Source: Candidatus Heimdallarchaeota archaeon (GTDB lineage Archaea > Asgardarchaeota > Heimdallarchaeia > Heimdallarchaeales > Heimdallarchaeaceae). Taken from it: a stretch of DNA of 15,850 nt. The notes beneath the pieces were generated by a model. It was not told where the DNA came from and did no database searches. It saw only the letters and a program-made list of their open reading frames with translations. The stretch spans positions 1 through 15,850 of the forward strand of contig JAEOTG010000192.1 of the NCBI GenBank assembly GCA_016839985.1, given 5' to 3'. Of the stretch, positions 1 through 6,166 are shown one piece after another; within the stretch, counting starts at the first letter, position 1, and each line of letters opens with the position of its first letter. The position numbers and the translations under genes were made by a program.

Positions 1-128
1 ATAACGGTATTCTCTGTTATCTGAACCATAATATCAAAAATACAATAATCTAATATTAATAAAAATACTTCGTAAAATTTCTGTTTAGTTTTAATAATCC
101 AAGATAAATATAATTTCAGTGAATTTGT

Positions 129-416
129 TTGGTTAAGATTATTTTACTCTATGAATCTGAATGCTATAATTGTAGTGTTAAAGCAAAATTCGCTTGTTCC
201 CTATGCGAAAAACCTCTATGTGGGAGATGTATAAGCAGAGAGAAGAAAGACCTTTTAAATAATATACTAATTCCTGCAGGTCTATGTAAAGAATGCATTA
301 GAGATAGAGTATATGACTATAATCAAGGTAATTTTAATCCACTTTCTGAAGCTGTTACTATTTATGTTACTGAACCATCACATAAGAAAAGAATCAAAAT
401 CTCGAGAAAAGATTAA
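129..416 (+). CDS. Small eight-cysteine zinc finger protein, FYVE/B-box-like spacing
   Basis: A 95-residue protein with four CxxC pairs in its first 56 residues: C12/C15, C23/C26, C31/C34 and C53/C56. The spacing is C-x2-C-x7-C-x2-C-x4-C-x2-C-x18-C-x2-C. From pair two onward this matches a FYVE finger, which has x4 between pairs two and three and about x16 before the last pair. The FYVE signature between pairs one and two (basic-HHC) is absent and that spacer is shorter. The first six ligands also fit a B-box. Two zinc ions in a cross-brace are the likely arrangement. The C-terminal third carries no cysteines and ends in a basic tail. The start is TTG, with AGTGA at 118-122 as a weak Shine-Dalgarno; no in-frame ATG exists near. 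An MFS transporter follows 35 bases downstream on the same strand. The fold and binding partner are not known. Confidence 0.72.
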   Translation: MVKIILLYESECYNCSVKAKFACSLCEKPLCGRCISREKKDLLNNILIPAGLCKECIRDRVYDYNQGNFNPLSEAVTIYVTEPSHKKRIKISRKD

Positions 417-451
417 GAATAATAGAATAATATCTCTTTTAGAATTTAATT

Positions 452-1804
452 ATGACAGAAAAAGCCGAGAATAAAGCAATTCAGAAGAAAATCATCAGAG
501 AATCTATTATGTGGAAATTTAGATTATATGGTTTCTTTAAAAATCTAAGATTCTTTGAACCTTATCTAATTATCATGCTCTATGCTTATCTTGCAGGCTT
601 CAATTCTGAGTTCATTCTTTTTAAAATCGGTCTAATTTTTCTAGTTCAGGAAGTATTTACTTATGTTTTTGAAGTTCCTTCTGGGATTATAGCAGACAGA
701 TTTGGTAAGAAGAATGAATTGCTTTTCTGCTTTGTATTCTATATCATCTCTTTTGTTCTCTTTTTTGTAGGATTGGGACAACCTTTGAAATATTTCTTTG
801 TTGTGTTTCTTGCTGCTGGTTTCTATGGATTAGGTGAAGCTTTCCGTTCTGGGACACATAAAGCTATGATCCTATCTTGGATGGATAGGAATGATTATCA
901 GAACCATAAAACGTTCGTATATGGCAGAACTCGCTCTTGGTCTTTAATTGGATCAACAATAAATGGTGTAGCATCAATATTTTTAGTCATATTTGTACCT
1001 GCTACTCAATGGATTTTTCTAATAACTATCATACCTTATTTATTGGATTTTACACTCATAGCTACATATCCTTCTTACATGAATGAAAAAATATCTGATA
1101 GCAAAGGTTTCTGGAGGGAAATAGGTGGAGGATTTAAGGATATGTTTTTGGCATTCAAAAATACGAGATTACTCAGGGGTATTTTCTCTTCATCTAGCTA
1201 TGACGCAGTTTACAAAAGCTTGAAAGATTATATTCAACCAATCATTAAAATCTACATAATTTTGGTTATAGCAAACCTTGGATTAAATCTAGAGAATTGG
1301 AATCTAAGTGAGGATAATTTTATTGCTATAATTTTAGGCATAATGTACTCCATTTTTTATCTGATTTCCTCCTTCTCTTCTCGATACGCATACAAAGTTA
1401 AAAATTGGAGTAAAAATGCAAAAACTGCAATGGACCTATTTTTCTATCTTTTCGCTGGAATTCTTGTTTTGAATTCTATATTTATTTGGTTGGAATTACC
1501 TATTGTTGTAGTTTTTCTTTACCTATTCATTTATGTATTTGAGAATATCAGAAGACCTCTGTGTGTGGATTATCTTGGAGATATCATGAAAAAAGAGCAA
1601 AGAACAACAATGTTAAGTGTAGAGGCTCAATTTAAATCAATATTGGTTTTTATCTTTGCTCCCCTTTTTGGATTGATAGCAGATTTTTCTATACCAGGTT
1701 TGTTTATTGGAATCGCAGTTATAATGGTATTAGTCAACTTCTTCTTGCTTTCAGGAGATAAACAAGAAAAGAAAACGAAAAGAAAAGAAAATGGAGAAGT
1801 TTAA
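452..1804 (+). CDS. Major facilitator superfamily (MFS) transporter
   Basis: A 450-residue membrane protein with about 12 hydrophobic segments, the usual size for the superfamily. It carries the MFS motif A in the loop after the second membrane segment (G78-x3-D82-R83-x-G85-x-K87), preceded by FEVPSG, and a second conserved stretch, GEAFRSGTHKA, further on. A charged cytosolic N-terminus of about 30 residues and a Lys-rich C-terminal tail flank the membrane core. MFS proteins are secondary carriers; the substrate cannot be read from the sequence, though the FEVPSG-type N-half is common among efflux-like members. It starts at ATG with no clear Shine-Dalgarno and lies 35 bases after the zinc finger gene, so it may share that transcript. 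Its TAA stop overlaps the stop codon of the convergent DinB-like gene in the palindrome TTAA (1801-1804). Confidence 0.85.
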   Translation: MTEKAENKAIQKKIIRESIMWKFRLYGFFKNLRFFEPYLIIMLYAYLAGFNSEFILFKIGLIFLVQEVFTYVFEVPSGIIADRFGKKNELLFCFVFYIISFVLFFVGLGQPLKYFFVVFLAAGFYGLGEAFRSGTHKAMILSWMDRNDYQNHKTFVYGRTRSWSLIGSTINGVASIFLVIFVPATQWIFLITIIPYLLDFTLIATYPSYMNEKISDSKGFWREIGGGFKDMFLAFKNTRLLRGIFSSSSYDAVYKSLKDYIQPIIKIYIILVIANLGLNLENWNLSEDNFIAIILGIMYSIFYLISSFSSRYAYKVKNWSKNAKTAMDLFFYLFAGILVLNSIFIWLELPIVVVFLYLFIYVFENIRRPLCVDYLGDIMKKEQRTTMLSVEAQFKSILVFIFAPLFGLIADFSIPGLFIGIAVIMVLVNFFLLSGDKQEKKTKRKENGEV

Positions 1805-2253
1805 CTTTCAATTTCTTTTGTATCTACTCCTGCTTGTTTCAAGTGTTGTACATCATGTCCCCATAAAGAATAATAGTCTAAGAGTCTTTTATCATCTTGA
1901 AAATAATTTTCTATTATTTCTATGTAAACACCAATTAGCTTTTCCCTTGTATCATGGAATTTTTTTACAGCTTCTGATGAAGAAAGTTTTTTGTTCCTAT
2001 CCAAAAAACTCTGATTAACTTCATCCAAATCTAGGTCCTCTGGAAAATATTCAGTCCAGATAAATGGTTTCCCAGCAATAAGATGTTTTGAAACTTTAAT
2101 CATTTCCTCATCCCATCCTTCCAAATGGAGAGCTAATTCTCTTTTTCCCCACCCATTAGGAAGTTTTGTATCTTCTGGAAGATTCATGAAAGTTTTAGTT
2201 GTAAGCTTAAGCTTATTTTTCCAAATAATAGCTTGCTCTTTTAGATTTTCCAT
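1801..2253 (-). CDS. DinB/DfsB (ClbS)-like four-helix bundle protein
   Basis: About 150 residues, predicted all-helical. It matches the ClbS/DfsB (DUF1706) branch of the DinB-like superfamily: an early HLEGWDEE segment, an FLDRN stretch in the middle, and WGHDVQHL near the end. The DinB-type metal triad is present as one His in HLEGW plus an H-x3-H pair (H56, H146 and H150, numbered from a longer possible start at 2292). Superfamily members are metal-dependent enzymes or thiol transferases; ClbS hydrolyses colibactin, but this target should not be assumed here. I place the start at the internal ATG (2251-2253). A BRE/TATA at 2303-2317 would put transcription initiation near 2282, inside a reading frame begun at 2292, and the family normally begins close to MENLKEQ. 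The gene is convergent with the MFS transporter and overlaps it by four bases. Confidence 0.75.
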   Translation of the reverse strand: MENLKEQAIIWKNKLKLTTKTFMNLPEDTKLPNGWGKRELALHLEGWDEEMIKVSKHLIAGKPFIWTEYFPEDLDLDEVNQSFLDRNKKLSSSEAVKKFHDTREKLIGVYIEIIENYFQDDKRLLDYYSLWGHDVQHLKQAGVDTKEIES

Positions 2254-2302
2254 AACAATGATTGATACTAGACATTTAAGAATTTTTTTCATTTTTTCAA
2301 AA

Positions 2303-2317
2303 AAATATAAGTTTCGA
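2303..2317 (-). promoter_or_regulatory. Archaeal BRE/TATA promoter for the DinB-like gene
   Basis: On the minus strand the sequence reads TCGAAAC then TTATATTT, a purine-rich BRE-like element followed directly by a TATA box. Initiation about 25 bases downstream would give a leader of roughly 30 bases before the ATG at 2253. The same TCGAAAC-TATA arrangement occurs upstream of the small GTPase gene. The assignment is by pattern only. Confidence 0.5.
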
Positions 2318-2324
2318 AAAAAAA

Positions 2325-2843
2325 TTATCCGTTAGTTGTAAACTTCTTTCCTAATTCTACAGCCCAATTCTTTACATCTTCTAAATTTCTGTTATCAGAA
2401 CGGAAGCTAGGCAACTTTTTTGATGCTCTCAAGAACCAGATATGAGGTAATTTGGATTTTGGAACGCGTCCTCCAAAAGCTTTCATCGATATTGGTTTAA
2501 TGTGAGGATATTTATCAACTACTTCCTTTAAGAATGTCTTATATGCTTGTTTGTATAATTTTTTTTCTCCAGCGAATCCTGCACAAATAAATATAGCTAT
2601 CTTTTTCCCTTGGAAATCTTCTTTTAGGAAGGTTTCTGCATTATTTCCCCACTTTCCATGGAAAATACAACTACCAATAATAATATTTTCATATTTTGAA
2701 GGATCTGGATGTTCTTTCTTCTCCTCAAATCTGTGTAAATCAACTTCAAGATTATAATCATTTTCAAGAACTTCAGATATCAAAGAAGCTGCTTCTTTTG
2801 TTGAACCATATAAAGTCTGATAAGAAACAAGTGTTTTCCCCAT
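2325..2843 (-). CDS. HemG-like flavodoxin-domain protein (paralogue A)
   Basis: A 172-residue single flavodoxin domain. The FMN phosphate loop is near the N-terminus (T10-L-Y-G-S-T15). The second FMN-contacting strand, IIIGSCIFHGKW, follows, and a later strand is KKIAIFICAGFAG. The C-terminal DNRNLEDVKNWAVELG resembles the end of the HemG-type (menaquinone-linked protoporphyrinogen oxidase) flavodoxins, including the helix after a D(W/L) motif. It is likely a cytosolic FMN protein that shuttles electrons; heme synthesis is not supported by any neighbour. The start is ATG with GTGA five bases upstream. It is divergent from a clear paralogue that begins at 3022, the two being transcribed away from a shared 178-base intergenic region. 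HemG itself is somewhat longer and has an extra membrane-associating loop that this protein appears to lack. Confidence 0.82.
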   Translation of the reverse strand: MGKTLVSYQTLYGSTKEAASLISEVLENDYNLEVDLHRFEEKKEHPDPSKYENIIIGSCIFHGKWGNNAETFLKEDFQGKKIAIFICAGFAGEKKLYKQAYKTFLKEVVDKYPHIKPISMKAFGGRVPKSKLPHIWFLRASKKLPSFRSDNRNLEDVKNWAVELGKKFTTNG

Positions 2844-3010
2844 TTAATTCACATCTATTTGCAACTAGGGTGAAATTGCTTTTAATATTTAGCATTTTAC
2901 AATTTTTTTATAACTAAAAAGACAAATGAGTTTTTTTTGATACACCTAACATTTAATAAGTAGTATTATTCAACACTTAATCATTGGGATTATTATAAAT
3001 AGAAAAAATT

Positions 3011-3016
3011 GGTGAT
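3011..3016 (+). promoter_or_regulatory. Shine-Dalgarno GGTGAT fixing a TTG start
   Basis: GGTGAT is complementary to the 3' end of archaeal 16S rRNA. It sits five bases before the TTG at 3022. The nearby ATG at 3026 is out of frame, so TTG is the only start that fits. Confidence 0.75.
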
Positions 3017-3021
3017 CTTAT

Positions 3022-3537
3022 TTGAATGAAACATTAATTGTATTTGGAACCAGATATGGTGCAACAACTGAAGCTTGTGCTGAAATACAAAAAATTCTTG
3101 AAAGGGAATTCAAGCTTCATGTTGAAATTTGGGATCTTAAAGATTATCGTGCATGCCCCGATTTAAGCGATTTTGACAACATTATCATAGGTAGCGGTAT
3201 TGAGTATGGTAAATGGGTTGAAAATACAGAAAAGTACCTCAAAGAAAATAAATTTACAGACAAAAAAGTTGCTATTTTTATTTCTTCAAGTTATGCTGGA
3301 GAAGAAGACCTCTATGATTATGCAAAGAAAAATTTCTTAGACAAAGTACTAGAAAAATATCCACATGTCCAACCTGTTGCTCAAGCTGCATTTGGTGGAA
3401 GAATTCCAAAGAAAGAATTACCAAATATTGCCGATGAAAGACTTTTAGGCAGATTACCTGAATTTCAAATAGATAATAGAGATTGGGATAAAGTACGAGA
3501 TTGGGCTCGAGAATTAGGCAATATCTTTACTCAATAG
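3022..3537 (+). CDS. HemG-like flavodoxin-domain protein (paralogue B)
   Basis: A 171-residue paralogue of the protein encoded divergently at 2325-2843, colinear with it along its whole length. Shared blocks are the FMN loop (here T10-R-Y-G-A-T-T16), IIIGSGIEYGKW, the KKVAIFIS strand followed by YAGE, KYPH, AFGGR(I/V)PK and the C-terminal DNRDWDKVRDWAREL. The last block is close to the end of bacterial HemG. It differs from the partner most in the region after PK and by a more acidic composition. It is a predicted FMN-binding cytosolic redox protein with unknown partner. Translation starts at TTG, dictated by GGTGAT at 3011-3016. A T-rich run follows the stop codon, and the convergent histidine phosphatase ends 24 bases later. 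Confidence 0.83.
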   Translation: MNETLIVFGTRYGATTEACAEIQKILEREFKLHVEIWDLKDYRACPDLSDFDNIIIGSGIEYGKWVENTEKYLKENKFTDKKVAIFISSSYAGEEDLYDYAKKNFLDKVLEKYPHVQPVAQAAFGGRIPKKELPNIADERLLGRLPEFQIDNRDWDKVRDWARELGNIFTQ

Positions 3538-3547
3538 TAAATTTAAA

Positions 3548-3560
3548 TAAAATTTTTTTT
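3548..3560 (+). terminator. T-rich terminator after flavodoxin B
   Basis: A run of eight T's within AATTTTTTTTATT lies about ten bases after the stop codon, in the 24-base gap before the convergent phosphatase. Archaeal transcription commonly ends at such oligo-T tracts without needing a hairpin. Confidence 0.4.
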
Positions 3561-3561
3561 A

Positions 3562-4092
3562 TTATTCCTCTTCCTTTTTTCGAAGAATTTCAGCTGAAAC
3601 AAATTTTTCTCCATCAAAAGCAAGTCTTACACCTTCACAGGTATCAAGAGGTTTACCCCAGAAATTATAATCAATGTTTGGAAGACACCCTATTACACAT
3701 ATCTCTATAAATCCTCCATGACTCACAATAAGTATTGATCCCTTCTCTGGTAATTCCAAAACTAGAGTTTTAATGAATTCAGCCATTTTTTTTGAGTATT
3801 CAGTTGTTTTGCCTTCTTTTTGAATCACTTCAGCATACTGAGGAAAACTTATTCCCCATTCTATTTCTTCTTCTAAATCTTTAGGAGTCTGACTGATTTC
3901 ATCATATGTTTCGTCTATCGCATAACCCATAGCAACAGCTGTTTCAATAGCTCTAGGAGCAGTACTAGATACAACTCGATCGAAATCACCCATTTCCTTA
4001 CCCATTTCCCTTGCTAAATGCACTCCTTCTTGAGTTAAATGAGGGGAGGGTTTTTCCCTAATTGAATGCCTTCTAAATTCAACAATTTTCAT
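3562..4092 (-). CDS. Histidine phosphatase family protein (phosphoglycerate mutase/SixA type)
   Basis: A 176-residue histidine phosphatase. The phosphate-accepting histidine is in R7-R8-H9 at the N-terminus, the second arginine in SSTAPRAIET (R47), and the second catalytic histidine in VSHGG (H125). The RHG triad of the family is RHS here. It is short, with no large insertion, as in SixA-like and small PGM-like phosphatases. The substrate could be a phosphometabolite or phosphohistidine; the sequence does not decide. A GTG three codons upstream (4099-4101) is open, but it lies inside the Shine-Dalgarno GGGTGA, which is five bases before the ATG at 4092, so ATG is the better start. A TATA-like element at 4143-4151 lies at a suitable distance upstream. 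It is convergent with flavodoxin B. Confidence 0.85.
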   Translation of the reverse strand: MKIVEFRRHSIREKPSPHLTQEGVHLAREMGKEMGDFDRVVSSTAPRAIETAVAMGYAIDETYDEISQTPKDLEEEIEWGISFPQYAEVIQKEGKTTEYSKKMAEFIKTLVLELPEKGSILIVSHGGFIEICVIGCLPNIDYNFWGKPLDTCEGVRLAFDGEKFVSAEILRKKEEE

Positions 4093-4142
4093 TATTTTCA
4101 CCCTTTAATTAGAAAATATACAATAAAATCTTTTTGGATTGC

Positions 4143-4151
4143 TTTATATAT
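4143..4151. promoter_or_regulatory. Strong TATA box in the divergent phosphatase/helical-protein region
   Basis: TTTATATAT is a near-ideal archaeal TATA core. Read on the minus strand it would start transcription near 4121 and give the phosphatase a leader of about 29 bases that includes its Shine-Dalgarno. Read on the plus strand it would start near 4172, upstream of the helical protein gene. The minus-strand reading fits the spacing better. Confidence 0.45.
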
Positions 4152-4249
4152 CCCAACAAATCTTTTTGATCAGCTATTTTTTGAGGATTTTTTCTCTTTT
4201 TGTCTATTAGAATGTTAAGAAATGCTCAGAACGTCATTTTTTGCGTAAC

Positions 4250-4259
4250 ATCTTTATAT
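4250..4259 (+). promoter_or_regulatory. TATA box for the helical protein gene
   Basis: CTTTATATTT lies 34 bases before the ATG at 4293. Initiation about 25 bases downstream of its centre would give a leader of roughly a dozen bases and would exclude the upstream TTG/ATG codons at 4200 and 4212 as starts. Confidence 0.4.
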
Positions 4260-4292
4260 TTGAAAGATAATCTAACTATTGAGAAAGTAAAA

Positions 4293-4958
4293 ATGTCGGC
4301 TAAAGAAGAAAAAGCAACTGATTTGACAGATACAATCCTGCACTGCTCTACTTTAGTATGTGACACATTAGTAAGAATGGCAGATATGGTTACATTGACT
4401 CTACTTTATCATCCTGGGATGGAGGAAAGAACTGAAAAAATGAAACAATTGTATGAGAATGTTATAAATTTCATTGATGATATCACTTCTTCAATATATC
4501 AACCACAAGACAGCTTAGAGCTTTTCATTAACCAGTATGATCCTATTTTCTTTCATTTAAAAAATGTTTCAAAACTTATGATTGATTTAATAGCACTTCT
4601 TTCACAGGAACACATGGAAATGCAATTGCAGACTATGGAATATTTCTACAATATGAATAAATTCATCCTGAATTGTATAAATATCCTTAACAGCTTAGTT
4701 CATGCTAGTTTGCAGGATATCCAGTTCTATGATAAAACCGAAATAACCAGCGTGGACTTAGGTGCAAACGAACTTTACAGATTATTACTTCATGATTTAC
4801 CTGCAAGTGCTAAAGAATGGAAAAGTGCTTTTACTTTATATTTAGTGGGAGAGAAAATGAGTGCAATTGTTTTTCATTGCTGTGAAGCAGGAAAGAAAAT
4901 TTATGCAGCTCGTTTCGCTTCAATTGGATTAAAAGATCCTGACCAATCTGAAGAATAA
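4293..4958 (+). CDS. Uncharacterised all-helical protein, PhoU-like appearance
   Basis: About 221 residues from the ATG at 4293. The frame stays open upstream to a TTG at 4200 (252 residues), but the extra N-terminus looks non-coding and contains a TATA-like box. No family is recognised with confidence. The sequence is rich in long amphipathic helices (TDLTDTILHCSTLVCDTL; EERTEKMKQLYENVINFI; MQLQTMEYFYNMNKFIL), with many Met, Leu and His and no Gly-rich loops. There is no signal peptide or membrane segment. The pattern of repeated helices with conserved acidic/His positions resembles PhoU-domain proteins, which bind metal clusters, but this is only a visual impression. The gene stands alone: the upstream neighbour is divergent and the downstream metallophosphoesterase has its own promoter-like element. 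Confidence 0.65.
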   Translation: MSAKEEKATDLTDTILHCSTLVCDTLVRMADMVTLTLLYHPGMEERTEKMKQLYENVINFIDDITSSIYQPQDSLELFINQYDPIFFHLKNVSKLMIDLIALLSQEHMEMQLQTMEYFYNMNKFILNCINILNSLVHASLQDIQFYDKTEITSVDLGANELYRLLLHDLPASAKEWKSAFTLYLVGEKMSAIVFHCCEAGKKIYAARFASIGLKDPDQSEE

Positions 4959-4978
4959 AACTACAAAATAGGACACTT

Positions 4979-4988
4979 TTAATATATT
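4979..4988 (+). promoter_or_regulatory. TATA box for a leaderless metallophosphoesterase transcript
   Basis: TTAATATATT is centred 29 bases before the ATG at 5013. Normal archaeal initiation would start the transcript at or next to that ATG. The lack of any Shine-Dalgarno fits this. Confidence 0.4.
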
Positions 4989-5012
4989 TTTGAAAACATT
5001 TTCTTGAATTGT

Positions 5013-5783
5013 ATGGAAGTTACTCGATATCAAATTGAACCTCAAATAGAGATTATTGATGCTCAACCAATTCTTTATTTGAACGATCTAAAAGCTCTTA
5101 TCTTGGCGGATCTTCATTTAGGAATAGAGGCGATAATGTCTGAAGATGGTTCTTTTTCTCCATACAATCAAACAAAGGAACTAACAAAAATAGTCATAGA
5201 TTATCTTCGAATAATTAAACCGAAATTATTAATTCTAAATGGAGACATTAAGCATAGTTTTCATGAACCTACAAAAATGGAAAATAGGGATGTAAAGGGA
5301 TTTTTAGAAGCAATTTCACTTTATGTTAAAGAGATTCATATCATAAAAGGTAATCATGATCTTTTTTTGAGTTGGGCTACTAAAGACATTGAAAATGTGA
5401 ATTTTTATAAAGAAAGTTTCTCAAGAGGTCAATATTATTTCTCACATGGAGATAAACAGCTGCCAGAGAGTTTACCAGAAGAGGTAAAATATGTGATAAT
5501 AGCTCATGAACATCCGGTTTTTTCGTCAAAAATTAACAACTTGCAAAAAATAAAGGCACCAACTTTTCTTTTGGGACCTTTGAATAATACAAAAGCAAAA
5601 TTAATCGTTTTGCCTGCTTTTTCAAGTTATTCAGTAGGTACACCTATTTACCCTTATTACAAGGATAATTTACTTTCACCCATACTGAAAGAAAATGCAA
5701 TTCTTCCAGAATTCGAGCTTTTCGTGCTTGATGAAAAGAAAGAAGTTCTTCATTTTCCCTCATTTAAACTTTGGTATAAATGA
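5013..5783 (+). CDS. Metallophosphoesterase (COG1407/ICC-like calcineurin-type)
   Basis: About 256 residues with the ordered calcineurin-like metal motifs: LADLHLG (D-x-H), LNGDIKH (GD), KGNHD (GNHD), SHGD (GHxx equivalent) and AHEHP (GHxH equivalent). The D-L-H-L-G start and AHEHP ending match the archaeal/bacterial COG1407 group of predicted ICC-like phosphoesterases. A dinuclear metal centre and hydrolysis of a phosphodiester or phosphomonoester are expected; some COG1407 members are found near DNA repair genes, but none is here. It is cytosolic, with no signal peptide. Two starts are possible: TTG at 5004 and ATG at 5013. ATG is preferred because a TATA box 29 bases upstream suggests a leaderless transcript starting there. 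The final ~70 residues (after LGPLNNTKAK) form the usual closing strands. Confidence 0.85.
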   Translation: MEVTRYQIEPQIEIIDAQPILYLNDLKALILADLHLGIEAIMSEDGSFSPYNQTKELTKIVIDYLRIIKPKLLILNGDIKHSFHEPTKMENRDVKGFLEAISLYVKEIHIIKGNHDLFLSWATKDIENVNFYKESFSRGQYYFSHGDKQLPESLPEEVKYVIIAHEHPVFSSKINNLQKIKAPTFLLGPLNNTKAKLIVLPAFSSYSVGTPIYPYYKDNLLSPILKENAILPEFELFVLDEKKEVLHFPSFKLWYK

Positions 5784-5807
5784 AAGTTTCATCCTTTCAC
5801 AGAATAA

Positions 5808-5817
5808 TTTTATAAAT
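5808..5817 (+). promoter_or_regulatory. TATA box for the zinc-ribbon/DHS-family operon
   Basis: TTTTATAAAT lies about 45 bases upstream of the zinc-ribbon start codon. Initiation near 5838 would give a short leader. No comparable TATA box separates the two genes, so both may use it. Confidence 0.4.
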
Positions 5818-5859
5818 CCGAACCGTATTACATACACATTAAGGGTAAATTAGTGTAAG

Positions 5860-6153
5860 ATGATAAAAATGCCAAAAAAAGAGAGTTTTCGACCAACCAT
5901 TTGTATTTTTCCTTGTCCTGTTTGCGTAATTGACAGTGATATAGATTTGTTTGAAGAAGTATCTCGTTCAACTTTTTATTGTAGAGCTTGTGGCAGAGTT
6001 TACATCTGTAAATTACCGTTAGGTTCAATCAATGTTGGAGACGAAATTCGATATATTTGCCCAATTGATCATACAGAACTAGAAGAATCACCTTTTAGAT
6101 CTAAAGAAATAGAACTCCTAATAGAAAAAGCTAAAGAAGGGAAGAAGAAATAA
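5860..6153 (+). CDS. Small zinc-ribbon protein
   Basis: A 97-residue protein with a central zinc ribbon: C19-P-V-C22 and C41-R-A-C44, separated by 18 residues, each with the knuckle appearance of ribbon proteins. Further candidate ligands are C15, C50 and C67-x3-H71, so a second metal site is possible. The C-terminal 20 residues form a charged Lys/Glu helix. No specific family is recognised; small ribbons like this are usually nucleic-acid- or protein-binding. The start could be ATG 5860 or ATG 5869; the latter has GATGAT four bases upstream. The stop codon is only 13 bases before the deoxyhypusine-synthase-family gene on the same strand, so the two probably share a transcript, and a functional link is possible but unproven. 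Confidence 0.75.
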   Translation: MIKMPKKESFRPTICIFPCPVCVIDSDIDLFEEVSRSTFYCRACGRVYICKLPLGSINVGDEIRYICPIDHTELEESPFRSKEIELLIEKAKEGKKK

Positions 6154-6166
6154 TTTTTTGAGATAA

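Noticed and set aside
1..128. Possible regulatory or coding content at the left edge
   Set aside because: Only AT-rich sequence and a weak ATAAC/GTTAT inverted repeat are seen; no frame or promoter can be supported beyond a partial Shine-Dalgarno for the first gene.
1791..2018. A 75-codon plus-strand frame after the MFS gene
   Set aside because: It is antisense to the DinB-like gene, whose family motifs and metal triad are clear; the translation has no recognisable features.
4200..4292. N-terminal extension of the helical protein to a TTG at 4200
   Set aside because: The added residues look non-coding, the stretch holds a TATA-like box at 4250-4259, and an ATG with a plausible leader exists at 4293.
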